From assembly GCA_902772685.1 (NCBI GenBank), contig CACYBO010000122.1, forward strand, positions 1 to 14,746: 14,746 nt of DNA, read 5' to 3'. Source of the stretch: an uncultured Eubacteriales bacterium (lineage in GTDB: Bacteria > Bacillota > Clostridia > Peptostreptococcales > Anaerovoracaceae). Below the pieces are notes generated by a model that was not told the DNA's origin, ran no database searches, and was given only the letters and a program-made list of their open reading frames with translations. The position numbers were made by a program, and so were the translations under genes. Of the stretch, positions 1 through 6,977 are shown piece after piece (within the stretch, counting starts at the first letter, position 1; every line of letters starts with the position of its first letter).

Positions 1-73
1 ACTGGCAGACGCGCACGGTTCAGGTCCGTGTCGGAGCAATTCGGTGGAGGTTCGAATCCTCTTATCCGCACCA
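1..73 (+). tRNA. tRNA-Leu (anticodon CAG), 5' end cut off by window edge
   Basis: This is the 3' portion of a class II tRNA. The D-loop sequence is followed by a 5-bp anticodon stem (CACGG/CCGTG) around a 7-nt loop with anticodon CAG at 21-23, which reads the leucine codon CUG. A long variable arm can fold as CGGA-GCAA-TTCG (32-43), as expected for tRNA-Leu. The T arm carries TTCGAAT, and the acceptor 3' strand TATCCGC plus discriminator A ends in an encoded CCA (71-73). The 5' acceptor strand lies outside the window. The long variable arm and the anticodon together exclude most other isotypes. Confidence 0.93.
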
Positions 74-108
74 AAAAGACGGCTGATAACCAGCCGTCTT
101 TTTCTTTT
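73..108 (+). terminator. Intrinsic terminator after tRNA-Leu, probably bidirectional
   Basis: A 13-bp perfect stem (AAAAAGACGGCTG at 73-85 with its complement at 91-103) with a 5-nt loop is followed by a T-rich tract to 108. It directly abuts the tRNA CCA end. The A-run on the 5' side becomes a T-run on the minus strand, so the same hairpin could also stop the mscL transcript arriving from the right. Confidence 0.9.
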
Positions 109-149
109 CCGTTTGATCTGTGTCAGCAGATCCGTTTAGATGTGACACA

Positions 150-560
150 TTAGTCATTAAGCTCAGATGTGCAGTGCGGGCATCTTGTTGCCTTAATAGG
201 AATCTCCTGCAGGCAGAACGGGCACTCTTTGGTGGTCGGTTCTTCTTCAGCTTCTTCCTTCTTAGTGATTGATGCTGCTTTGTTCATCGCCTTGATGATG
301 CAGAACAGCACAAGTGCGACAATCAGGAAGTTGATAACTGCCATAATGAATGCGCCGTATTTGATGTCGACGTTAAAGACAGTTGCAACCAGATTGTTGA
401 AGTCAACCTTGACGAACAGACCGATCAAAGGCGAGATGATGTCATCAACCAGGGATGTCACGATGGCAGTGAATGCAGCGCCGATGATGATGCCGATAGC
501 CATGTCCATTACATTGCCGCGCAGTGCAAACTCTTTGAATTCACTAATAAAACTCTTCAT
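150..560 (-). CDS. mscL: Large-conductance mechanosensitive channel MscL with C-terminal zinc-ribbon-like tail
   Basis: MscL forms a homopentameric membrane pore that opens under high membrane tension and releases solutes during hypo-osmotic shock. The 136-residue product has the family layout: an amphipathic N-terminus (MKSFISEFKEFALRGNVMDM), TM1 at about residues 16-45 with the Gly/Ala-rich pore segment, a periplasm-facing loop, TM2 at about 70-92 and a charged cytoplasmic tail. The tail ends with two CPxC knuckles (C113, C116, C127, C130), which could bind zinc. I chose the ATG at 560 because the ribosome binding site AAGGAGA (567-573) is 6 nt upstream of it. An in-frame GTG at 566 would add two residues but touches the ribosome binding site directly. 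The gene is divergent from the deacetylase gene and is probably monocistronic. Confidence 0.95.
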   Translation of the reverse strand: MKSFISEFKEFALRGNVMDMAIGIIIGAAFTAIVTSLVDDIISPLIGLFVKVDFNNLVATVFNVDIKYGAFIMAVINFLIVALVLFCIIKAMNKAASITKKEEAEEEPTTKECPFCLQEIPIKATRCPHCTSELND

Positions 561-610
561 TTCCACTCTCCTTATGTATTATTGAATAATTATGTTAAAA
601 TTGCCAAGTC

Positions 611-619
611 ATTATAACA
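611..619 (-). promoter_or_regulatory. Extended -10 promoter for mscL
   Basis: Read on the minus strand this is TGTTATAAT, a perfect TGn extended -10. No convincing -35 lies 17 nt upstream. It predicts a leader of about 45 nt before mscL. It is one arm of an inverted repeat shared with the divergent promoter at 649-657. Confidence 0.6.
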
Positions 620-648
620 CAAAAAATCAGTTTGTGAGAGTTAACTTG

Positions 649-657
649 TGTTATAAT
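649..657 (+). promoter_or_regulatory. Extended -10 promoter for the deacetylase-rrf2 operon
   Basis: TGTTATAAT is a perfect TGn extended -10. The best -35-like sequence is TTTGTG at 631-636, with a short 15-nt spacer, so recognition probably depends on the extended -10. Transcription would start near 664. Confidence 0.6.
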
Positions 658-698
658 GAATCAAATTGGAGTATTGAGGTACAAATTAAAAAATACTA

Positions 699-2174
699 TT
701 GGTAACAGACTTGGATAATATATTTGATAACGATATAGATGTAAGAATGGCAAATGCCATTCATGAAGAACGCAGGAAGCAAAAGCAAAAGGACTTGAAA
801 AGAAAGAAAAAAGCAGCAAGGCGCAGATTGATACTCGCCCTTGTTCTTTTAGCTGCGTTCGTCTGTTTTATTTTCGGGATCGTCAAACTGTTTTCCTCCG
901 ACGTGTTTCACGATGAGGAAGAGTTTATCACTTTTGCCGATGAAAAATTTGAAACAGATGCTGTGTGTCCTGAGAGTGATGTGGATGACAGGGAATATCA
1001 CTTTAACGAAGATGGCACTTCTTACGCAATCAAGCGCGGGAATTGGGTTGATGGCGACACGAAGAGCTACATCGATAAAAAGATTGATTCCATATTGAAA
1101 AAAGAAAACAGCTCCATGGCGCTTCTGATTGACGCAGGAGCCTACGAAGCCCCGAACGGCGCTGTCAGTACGGTTGTTCATTTCAGTACATACAATGCTG
1201 ATGGCAGACATATGAAGATTGAGTCGGCGAAGGCGGATACGAAGCTGTTTGACGGAGAAACAGGCAAAGGGGCGGATTCGCTGCAGGTCATGAACGTCAA
1301 CTACAAGACCAAAGCGCAGGACTACGCCGAAGAGTATTTCAGCAAGACATACAGCGATAAGGATCTCAAAGATGACTGGGAGAGATTTGTTACCAGCGAT
1401 GATACAAACTTCAATAAGTTCGTTATCACAGAGGATCAGATTGCATTCTTTTTCGATCAGGATACTGTTCTGATACCGGAAGACGGCACGCCTGCGGTCA
1501 GTATTCCTCAGACAATCATCGGCTCAACGATCAGACCGGAGATCCTCGAAAGATATGTAGACAAATCGAAGCCGATGGTGGCGCTTACGTTTGACGACGG
1601 CCCGTATTCGAAGACGGAGATGAAAATACTTGACACACTGGAGGAGAATGGAGGTGTTGCCACATTCTTTTACCTGGGAAACAGAGTCAAGAACGATTAT
1701 AAATCAGCGAAGAGAGCTGTCAAACTTGGATGTGAACTGGGGAATCACTCATGGAGCCACCCGGTTATGTCACAACTCGACAACAAGGAAATTGCAAGTC
1801 AGATCAACAAAACAAACGCTGTAATCTACAAGTACTGCGGAGTGGAACCTGTCGTCGCAAGACCGCCTTACGGAGAGTATAATGACAAGGTTCTGAAGAG
1901 GACCGGCATGGCGCAGATACTATGGTCGCTGGATACGATGGACTGGAAGACCAGGGACGCCGAGAAGAGCTTCAAGGCAGTAAAGAAGGCAAAGAATCTG
2001 GATGGAAAAATCATTCTGATGCACTCAATTTACAAAGAGTCGGCAGAAGCGACAGAACTGATAGTTCCTTGGCTCAAAGATAACGGATATCAGCTTGTTA
2101 CAGTCAGTGAACTGATAAAATACAAGACCGGCAAACCGCCGCAGGCAGGAAAAGTTTACAAAAAGGTCAATTAG
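699..2174 (+). CDS. Membrane-anchored polysaccharide (peptidoglycan GlcNAc) deacetylase, PgdA-like
   Basis: The likely role is removal of N-acetyl groups from cell-wall glycan, which protects peptidoglycan against lysozyme. The 491-residue product has a Lys/Arg-rich cytoplasmic start, one membrane segment at about residues 44-65, an extracellular middle region (about 100-270) resembling the DUF3298-type domain of PgdA proteins, and a C-terminal NodB domain. The five NodB motifs are visible: TFDDGP 297-302 (base D299, metal D300), HSWSH 350-354 (metal H350, H354), RPPYGEYN 388-395, DTMDW 412-416 and MHS 441-443 (H442). All catalytic residues appear intact. The start is uncertain: TTG at 699 is the first candidate after an in-frame stop, but the nearest purine-rich site, GAGGT at 675-679, is 19 nt away. 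TTG 711 and ATG 747 are alternatives, and all keep the membrane anchor. It is followed after 9 nt by the Rrf2 gene. The product could act on another glycan. Confidence 0.9.
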   Translation: MVTDLDNIFDNDIDVRMANAIHEERRKQKQKDLKRKKKAARRRLILALVLLAAFVCFIFGIVKLFSSDVFHDEEEFITFADEKFETDAVCPESDVDDREYHFNEDGTSYAIKRGNWVDGDTKSYIDKKIDSILKKENSSMALLIDAGAYEAPNGAVSTVVHFSTYNADGRHMKIESAKADTKLFDGETGKGADSLQVMNVNYKTKAQDYAEEYFSKTYSDKDLKDDWERFVTSDDTNFNKFVITEDQIAFFFDQDTVLIPEDGTPAVSIPQTIIGSTIRPEILERYVDKSKPMVALTFDDGPYSKTEMKILDTLEENGGVATFFYLGNRVKNDYKSAKRAVKLGCELGNHSWSHPVMSQLDNKEIASQINKTNAVIYKYCGVEPVVARPPYGEYNDKVLKRTGMAQILWSLDTMDWKTRDAEKSFKAVKKAKNLDGKIILMHSIYKESAEATELIVPWLKDNGYQLVTVSELIKYKTGKPPQAGKVYKKVN

Positions 2175-2183
2175 GAGACGAGT

Positions 2184-2576
2184 ATGATCATAACGAAACG
2201 GAGCGATTACGCTCTGAGAGTATGCAGAGCTCTCAAAGACGGAAAAACCCATAATGTCCGTGAAATATGTGAAAATGAAGATATTCCGAAAGCCTTCGCG
2301 TATAAGATTATCCGTGAACTGGAACAGAGCGGGATCGTCAAGTCCGAAAGAGGCAAAGAAGGCGGATATTATCTGAACAGAAAACTGGAAGATCTGACTG
2401 TTTACGACATTGTAAGCGTTACAGAAGACGATCTGGCTATCGTCCACTGCATGAAGGAAGACTGTGGCAGAAATACGGATGATATACCGTGCAGAATGCA
2501 TTCCGAACTGGAACGAATACAGCAGATTCTAGAACAGGAGCTGAAGGACAAACCGATTTCAGCAATCATAGGCTGA
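2184..2576 (+). CDS. Rrf2/IscR family transcriptional regulator with three C-terminal cysteines
   Basis: Rrf2 proteins are dimeric winged-helix regulators that often sense Fe-S status, nitric oxide, redox or cysteine supply through a cluster. The 130-residue product is of family length. It has the typical N-terminal sequence (MIITKRSDYALRV), a helix-turn-helix at about 25-50, the wing GKEGGYYLNR at about 57-66, and a cysteine triad C89, C94, C103. Spacing is C-x4-C-x8-C, unlike the C-x5-C-x5-C of IscR and NsrR. AGGAG overlapping the stop codon of the deacetylase gene serves as its ribosome binding site, so the two genes are translationally close and surely cotranscribed. Its target is unknown: the upstream divergent promoters, or the nifS-iscU genes 8 kb away, are possible. 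Its last 11 bp overlap the convergent rluA-type gene. Confidence 0.92.
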   Translation: MIITKRSDYALRVCRALKDGKTHNVREICENEDIPKAFAYKIIRELEQSGIVKSERGKEGGYYLNRKLEDLTVYDIVSVTEDDLAIVHCMKEDCGRNTDDIPCRMHSELERIQQILEQELKDKPISAIIG

Positions 2577-2595
2577 GCTTGCTGATTGCTGTTTT
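2560..2595 (+). terminator. Possible terminator formed by an inverted repeat in the overlapping gene ends
   Basis: CAGCAATCA at 2560-2568 pairs perfectly with TGATTGCTG at 2583-2591, and the second arm is followed by TTTT (2592-2595). On the plus strand this could terminate the deacetylase-rrf2 transcript. On the minus strand no T-run follows. The loop is large (14 nt) and the tract short, so this is a weak to moderate call. The hairpin lies in coding sequence of both convergent genes. Confidence 0.4.
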
Positions 2596-3456
2596 CATAT
2601 CTTCAGGAAGAGGAGCCTGAAATTCCATTTTTTCTTTTGTGATAGGATGGATCAGAGTCAAGCCGGCAGCATGAAGTGCCTGTCTGCTGATGAGAGATAA
2701 ATCTTCACCGCCATAGAGACTGTCGCCAAGCACAGGACAGCCGATATGCGACATATGTACTCTGATCTGGTGCGTTCTTCCCGTTTCCAGAAGCAGCTTC
2801 AGAAGAGTATGATTCCTCAGATGTTCAATAACTTCATAATGAGTAATAGAAGGGGCGCCGTCTGAAACGACGCCTCTTCTTACGTCTTCAGGATCTGGTC
2901 TGCCTATAGGCAGATCTATTGTGCCGCTTTCAGCGAGAATTTCACCCTTTACGAGGGCGATGTATTGTTTTGAGATCTGTTTATTTCTCATCTGATCCGT
3001 GATGTGATTCTGACAGTATGCGTTCTTCGCAACTAAAAGAAGACCGGATGTGTCTCTGTCCAGTCTGTTTACGAATCGTATTTTGAAGATTCGCCCCGTC
3101 TGTTCCATATGATAGGCGAGCGCATTCGCACATGTTCCGGCCGGATGGCCTTTGGTCGGGTGTACCACAAGACCGGGCTGTTTGTTGATGACCATCAGAT
3201 CATCATCTTCATAAACGATATCCAGAGGAATTGCTTCCGGCGGGAAATTGCTGTGTTCGTCAGGCAGGGTGATGCTGATAACATCACCTTCACAGACTCT
3301 GTGCCATCCTTCAGTCGGTTTGCCGTTCTTCAAGGTCAGCTTTTCACGCTTGATCCTGTTTCTCAAACGCGCCGAAAAATCAAAGTACTGCCTTGTGATC
3401 TGGCGGACTTCCATTCCTTCATCTTCACTTGTCACAATGTGTCTGAACTGGGTCAT
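2566..3456 (-). CDS. RluA/RluD family RNA pseudouridine synthase
   Basis: This enzyme isomerises specific uridines in rRNA (or tRNA) to pseudouridine. The 296-residue product has an N-terminal S4-like RNA-binding segment (about 15-60, including RLRNRIKREKLTLKNG) and the RluA catalytic domain. The catalytic motif RLDRDTSG lies at 131-138 with nucleophile D133. GRTHQIRVH (226-234) and GDSLYG (244-249) are the other family signatures. The length fits RluD-type proteins such as Bacillus YlyB or YjbO; the exact target site cannot be read from sequence. Its ATG overlaps the nadK stop by one base (TGATG), which suggests translational coupling. It is the last gene of the pepF-nadK-rluA operon, and its 3' end overlaps the Rrf2 gene by 11 bp. 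Confidence 0.95.
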   Translation of the reverse strand: MTQFRHIVTSEDEGMEVRQITRQYFDFSARLRNRIKREKLTLKNGKPTEGWHRVCEGDVISITLPDEHSNFPPEAIPLDIVYEDDDLMVINKQPGLVVHPTKGHPAGTCANALAYHMEQTGRIFKIRFVNRLDRDTSGLLLVAKNAYCQNHITDQMRNKQISKQYIALVKGEILAESGTIDLPIGRPDPEDVRRGVVSDGAPSITHYEVIEHLRNHTLLKLLLETGRTHQIRVHMSHIGCPVLGDSLYGGEDLSLISRQALHAAGLTLIHPITKEKMEFQAPLPEDMKTAISKLSL

Positions 3457-4259
3457 CAGAGGAATTTGTCTTTTACTTTGCTCCAGAAGTCGTAATCACT
3501 GAATCTGATCAGATTGACCGATTTATCGGAGATTTTCACTTCGATTTCTTTCAAATTGGAATAACCGGTCTCGATACCATCACTGGTAATATAGATAATC
3601 TTCTCCGAATTTTCGGGGACAATGCCCAAAGTGAGATCGGAAGGAAGCATGATGCTGGAGGTGAATGACCGGAAGACAGTCGTGTTCATAGGCGCAATAG
3701 GAGTGACCTGCAGGAGATTCAGTCTCGGGTCAACGATAGATCCTCCAACAGAGTAGTTGTACGCAGTGCTTCCTGCGGATGTCGCAACAAGAATTCCATC
3801 GCCGCTGAATCGTTCGATCGGCTTCCCGCCTATAGACAGGTCAAAGTGGATGGAATAGGATTTGCTGCCGGTGATTGCAATCTCATTAAGTCCGATATGT
3901 GTATAACTGTTGCCGTCCGCGTCCGTGGCGACGCCCATGACGGTGCCTAGCTTCTGAATCGTGTAGTTGCCGCGTTCGTAATCTTCGATAAATGACTCGA
4001 AATCCTCAGGCCAGATTTCCTGGAAGAAACCCAGATGACCGGTGTTGATGCCGACAATAGGAGTCTCAGGGAAATCACAGCGGTGCATGGTGCGGAGAAA
4101 TGCACCGTCGCCGCCTATGCATATGAGGAGTTCTGCGTCTTCATCGTAGCCTTCAGCAACCTTATATCCGCGGATCAGGAGCTTTTGCTTCAAAATGGAG
4201 GCAACATCTTCTGATAATTCTGTTTCGTTCGTAAATAAAGAAATCAGTCCGTTTTTCAT
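3456..4259 (-). CDS. nadK: NAD kinase
   Basis: NAD kinase phosphorylates NAD to NADP in the cytosol and is the only known route to NADP. The 267-residue product has the GGDG motif at 49-52 (D51 catalytic), the NE pair at 125-126 and the glycine-rich signature GDGILVATSAGSTAYN at 153-168. It is slightly short but complete for a Gram-positive NadK. Its ATG immediately follows the pepF stop (TAGATG), with the purine-rich GAAGGAATGG inside the pepF end as the likely ribosome binding site. It is one-base coupled to the downstream pseudouridine synthase gene. The enzyme links functionally to nadE elsewhere in the window. Confidence 0.97.
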   Translation of the reverse strand: MKNGLISLFTNETELSEDVASILKQKLLIRGYKVAEGYDEDAELLICIGGDGAFLRTMHRCDFPETPIVGINTGHLGFFQEIWPEDFESFIEDYERGNYTIQKLGTVMGVATDADGNSYTHIGLNEIAITGSKSYSIHFDLSIGGKPIERFSGDGILVATSAGSTAYNYSVGGSIVDPRLNLLQVTPIAPMNTTVFRSFTSSIMLPSDLTLGIVPENSEKIIYITSDGIETGYSNLKEIEVKISDKSVNLIRFSDYDFWSKVKDKFL

Positions 4260-6065
4260 CTATCTTACCATTCCTTCAAATTCATCCAGCAGTTGATTAA
4301 ACTTGTCCATCGCTTTTCTGATCGGTTCCGGACTGGACATATCGACTCCTGCAATCTTCAGCAACTCAATCGGATAGTCTGATTCACCTGTTCTAAGGAA
4401 ATCAATGTAGTCATCCGCAGCAGGTTTTCCTTCAGTGAGAATTCTGTCACAAATAGCTGCTGCTGCAGAATACCCGGTGGCGTATTTGTACACATAAAAG
4501 GCATTGTAGAAATGCGGAATGCGCGCCCATTCATATCGGATCGTGTCGTCCCGTTCAACAGCCGGACCGTAGTACTTGTCATTCAAAGCCTGATATTCGC
4601 TGCACATCCACTCTCCGGTCAGGACCTGCCCGGATTCAATCGCTTTATGTGTGATATCCTCAAACTCCGCGAACATCGTCTGTCTGAAGAGGGTCGTGCG
4701 GAACTCCTCCAGATACATATTGAGCAGATACTTCCTCATCCGTTTATCGGTTTCCTTGTTCAGCAGGTAATTCATGAGAAGAGACTCATTGACCGTTGAC
4801 GCAGTTTCAGCTGTGAAAATCGAATGACTGCCGTATATGTATGGCTGGGAGTCTCTTGTGTATCTTGAGTGCATGGAGTGTCCCATCTCATGAATGATCG
4901 TGAACACATCCTTTAAGGTATCCGTGTAGTTCAGCAGGATATACGGATAGCTGTCATAGCATCCGAAACTGTAAGCGCCGCTCGTCTTGCCTTTGTTTTC
5001 ATATACATCGATCCACCCCTGGCTGATGCCTTTGTTCATCTTTCGGATATAATCTTTTCCCAGAGGCTTCAGCGCTTCCCGGATAATATCCAGACCGTCT
5101 TCGAAGGAGACTTTTCTGTTCGGGATTTTAATGAGAGGAACGTACATGTCGTACATGTACATCTTATCGAGCCCAAGCAGTTTTTTTCTCAGCTCGACAT
5201 AACGGTGCATGCTCGGCAGGTTATCGTTTACTACACTGACCAGATTATCATAGACAGCGCCCGGGATATTGTCTCCGGAAAGTGCCGCTTCTCTCGATGA
5301 ACCGTATCCGCGGATTCTGGCATTGACCACATCTGTTTTCGTGTTGTAGTTATAGGCAGCGGAAATAGTGTTGATCAGATTTTTGAATGAGTCGTACATG
5401 GAGTTGTATGCGGACTCACGCAGTACACGGTCCTTGGATTCCATGTGTTTGATGTATGTTCCGTGTGTAACAGGATGCTTTTTACCTTTGCTGTCTACGG
5501 CATCATCAAATTTTATATCCGCGTTGTTAAGCATAGTGAAAATATCGTTTGTGGCGCCGGTGATTTCTCCCATCTGCGCCATGACGGACTCTTCTTTTTT
5601 GCTGAGGACGTGTTCCTTTTGCCTGAGGGCGTCCTGTATTACGAATTCATATGTTTTAAGCTTCGGGTTTTCATCGATGAAACCGAGCAGTTTTTTTCTC
5701 TTGATGGAAAGAAGTTCGGGAGTAAAAAATGATACGGCTGATGAGACATACGCGATGACAGCCATCGATTTGTCCGTCATCCCCTGATAGTAACTGTTGG
5801 AGTTGTCCTCATCGCGTCTCATGTGCGCATAGACATAGATTTTTTCCAGTTTCCGCATGATCCTGTCGCGTGACGCAAAGGCATCATACAGGGTATCAGC
5901 GCTGTCACCCAGATGTCCTGCGAATTCAGCAGTGTATTTTTCAGCCTGCTTTTTTATCTTTTGCAGGTCACGATCGATCGTGCTTTCATCACTGATCATC
6001 GCTTCGATATTCCATTTGTACTTAGGGTCTGTTTTATCTCTGCTTTTCAGTCCTTTTGAGCTCAT
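4260..6065 (-). CDS. pepF: Oligoendopeptidase F, M3B family zinc metallopeptidase
   Basis: PepF degrades short peptides in the cytoplasm and takes part in peptide turnover. The 601-residue product has the length and order of the family: a helical N-terminal PepF lobe (about 1-200) and the C-terminal M3 catalytic lobe. The zinc site is HEMGH at 392-396 (E393 general base), and the third ligand is probably E420 in the FTAETAS motif, 24 residues after the second histidine. No signal peptide is visible. The start ATG at 6065 has a good GGAGG ribosome binding site. It is the first gene of a minus-strand operon with nadK and the pseudouridine synthase gene, driven by a promoter at 6103-6131 that overlaps the murI promoter. 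Confidence 0.96.
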   Translation of the reverse strand: MSSKGLKSRDKTDPKYKWNIEAMISDESTIDRDLQKIKKQAEKYTAEFAGHLGDSADTLYDAFASRDRIMRKLEKIYVYAHMRRDEDNSNSYYQGMTDKSMAVIAYVSSAVSFFTPELLSIKRKKLLGFIDENPKLKTYEFVIQDALRQKEHVLSKKEESVMAQMGEITGATNDIFTMLNNADIKFDDAVDSKGKKHPVTHGTYIKHMESKDRVLRESAYNSMYDSFKNLINTISAAYNYNTKTDVVNARIRGYGSSREAALSGDNIPGAVYDNLVSVVNDNLPSMHRYVELRKKLLGLDKMYMYDMYVPLIKIPNRKVSFEDGLDIIREALKPLGKDYIRKMNKGISQGWIDVYENKGKTSGAYSFGCYDSYPYILLNYTDTLKDVFTIIHEMGHSMHSRYTRDSQPYIYGSHSIFTAETASTVNESLLMNYLLNKETDKRMRKYLLNMYLEEFRTTLFRQTMFAEFEDITHKAIESGQVLTGEWMCSEYQALNDKYYGPAVERDDTIRYEWARIPHFYNAFYVYKYATGYSAAAAICDRILTEGKPAADDYIDFLRTGESDYPIELLKIAGVDMSSPEPIRKAMDKFNQLLDEFEGMVR

Positions 6066-6083
6066 TTTTTCCTCCGTAACAGT

Positions 6084-6112
6084 TTTACATTAATCTTGTC
6101 ATATTGTATAAT
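6084..6112 (+). promoter_or_regulatory. Promoter for the murI operon
   Basis: TTTACA at 6084-6089 and TATAAT at 6107-6112 are separated by the optimal 17 nt, a near-consensus housekeeping sigma promoter. Predicted transcription starts near 6119, about 34 nt before the murI ATG. It is interleaved with the pepF promoter. Confidence 0.75.
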
Positions 6113-6131
6113 ACTTGAGTTAATTATTCAA
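6103..6131 (-). promoter_or_regulatory. Promoter for the pepF-nadK-rluA operon
   Basis: On the minus strand the sequence reads TTGAAT, a 17-nt spacer, then TACAAT (the -35 lies at 6126-6131 and the -10 at 6103-6108 in plus coordinates). Predicted transcription starts near 6096, about 30 nt before the pepF ATG. The -10 shares two bases with the murI -10 on the opposite strand. Confidence 0.6.
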
Positions 6132-6152
6132 TAACAGAGAGGTTACACGAGT

Positions 6153-6977
6153 ATGGATAACAGGCCTATCGGCTTCTTTGACTCGGGACTGGGAGGACTC
6201 ACCTGCATCCCTTATCTCATGAGGGAATTGCCCGAGGAAAAAATAATATATTTTGGTGATACGGCGAGAACTCCTTATGGCTCAAAAGCAACCAGGACCA
6301 TAAGAAATTTCAGCATGGAGATTGCGGAATTTCTCGTTGAATCAAATGTCAAAATGATCGTCATCGCCTGCAATACGGTAAGCGCCACCTGTGTAGATGA
6401 TCTGCAGGAGAGGTTCCCTCAGATTCCTATCATCGGCATCATTGAGCCTACAGCGAGATATGTCGGCACTTACAGAGGCGTTAAAGATAAAGTCGGTGTA
6501 ATAGGGACGAAGGTTACAATCGCGTCCCACGCATATAAAAACAATATCCACCGCTTCAACGACCGGCTTCGTATCGCAGAGGCGCCGTGTCCCGCATTCG
6601 TGCCCCTCATCGAAGAGGGAATCATTGACAACGAGATCATGGACCTGACGATCAAGTACTATATGGATTCCTTCGTCATGAACAACGATCTCAACGCGGT
6701 CGTGCTCGGCTGCACACACTATCCGCTCATCAAAAAGAATATAGAGAGACTGTATCCCCAGCTTGATATCATCAATCCTTCGGATATCGTAGTCGGAAGG
6801 ATAAGGGAAGTGCTGGACGACCGGGATGGATTCGCGAACGGTTCTGACTTCACAAACCTGTTCTATGCAAGCGACCTGAGTGAAAACTTTATCAACATGA
6901 TCGATAACATCTTCAGGGATGAGGAAAAGAAAGTTAAGTTCCTCAATTTCGATCTTGAGAGGGAGAACGGAAGATGA
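6153..6977 (+). CDS. murI: Glutamate racemase
   Basis: MurI converts L-glutamate to D-glutamate for the peptidoglycan stem peptide, acting in the cytosol without a cofactor. The 274-residue product is of usual length. It shows the N-terminal GFFDSGLGGL signature, GDTARTPYG at about 35-43, the first catalytic cysteine C73 in ACNT, and the second, C187, in GCTHYP (H189 follows). All catalytic residues are present. An AGAGAGG ribosome binding site precedes the ATG by about 10 nt. Its stop overlaps the start of the next gene by 4 nt (ATGA), so the unknown acidic protein is translated in step with it. It is the first gene of a six-gene plus-strand operon. Confidence 0.97.
   Translation: MDNRPIGFFDSGLGGLTCIPYLMRELPEEKIIYFGDTARTPYGSKATRTIRNFSMEIAEFLVESNVKMIVIACNTVSATCVDDLQERFPQIPIIGIIEPTARYVGTYRGVKDKVGVIGTKVTIASHAYKNNIHRFNDRLRIAEAPCPAFVPLIEEGIIDNEIMDLTIKYYMDSFVMNNDLNAVVLGCTHYPLIKKNIERLYPQLDIINPSDIVVGRIREVLDDRDGFANGSDFTNLFYASDLSENFINMIDNIFRDEEKKVKFLNFDLERENGR

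Larger units (their letters stand above)
611..657. repeat. 12-bp perfect inverted repeat containing both divergent -10 elements
   Basis: ATTATAACACAA at 611-622 is the exact reverse complement of TTGTGTTATAAT at 646-657, with a 23-nt spacer. Each arm contains the -10 of one of the two divergent genes (mscL and the deacetylase gene). This may simply reflect two similar promoters, or it may be an operator for a dimeric regulator. Confidence 0.7.

Noticed and set aside
169..585. Plus-strand open frame covering mscL
   Set aside because: Antisense shadow of mscL; the opposite strand has the complete channel signature and a ribosome binding site.
656..718. Possible 20-codon leader peptide beginning at ATG 656 upstream of the deacetylase gene
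   Set aside because: The ATG overlaps the -10 element, so it should not be in the transcript, and it has no ribosome binding site.
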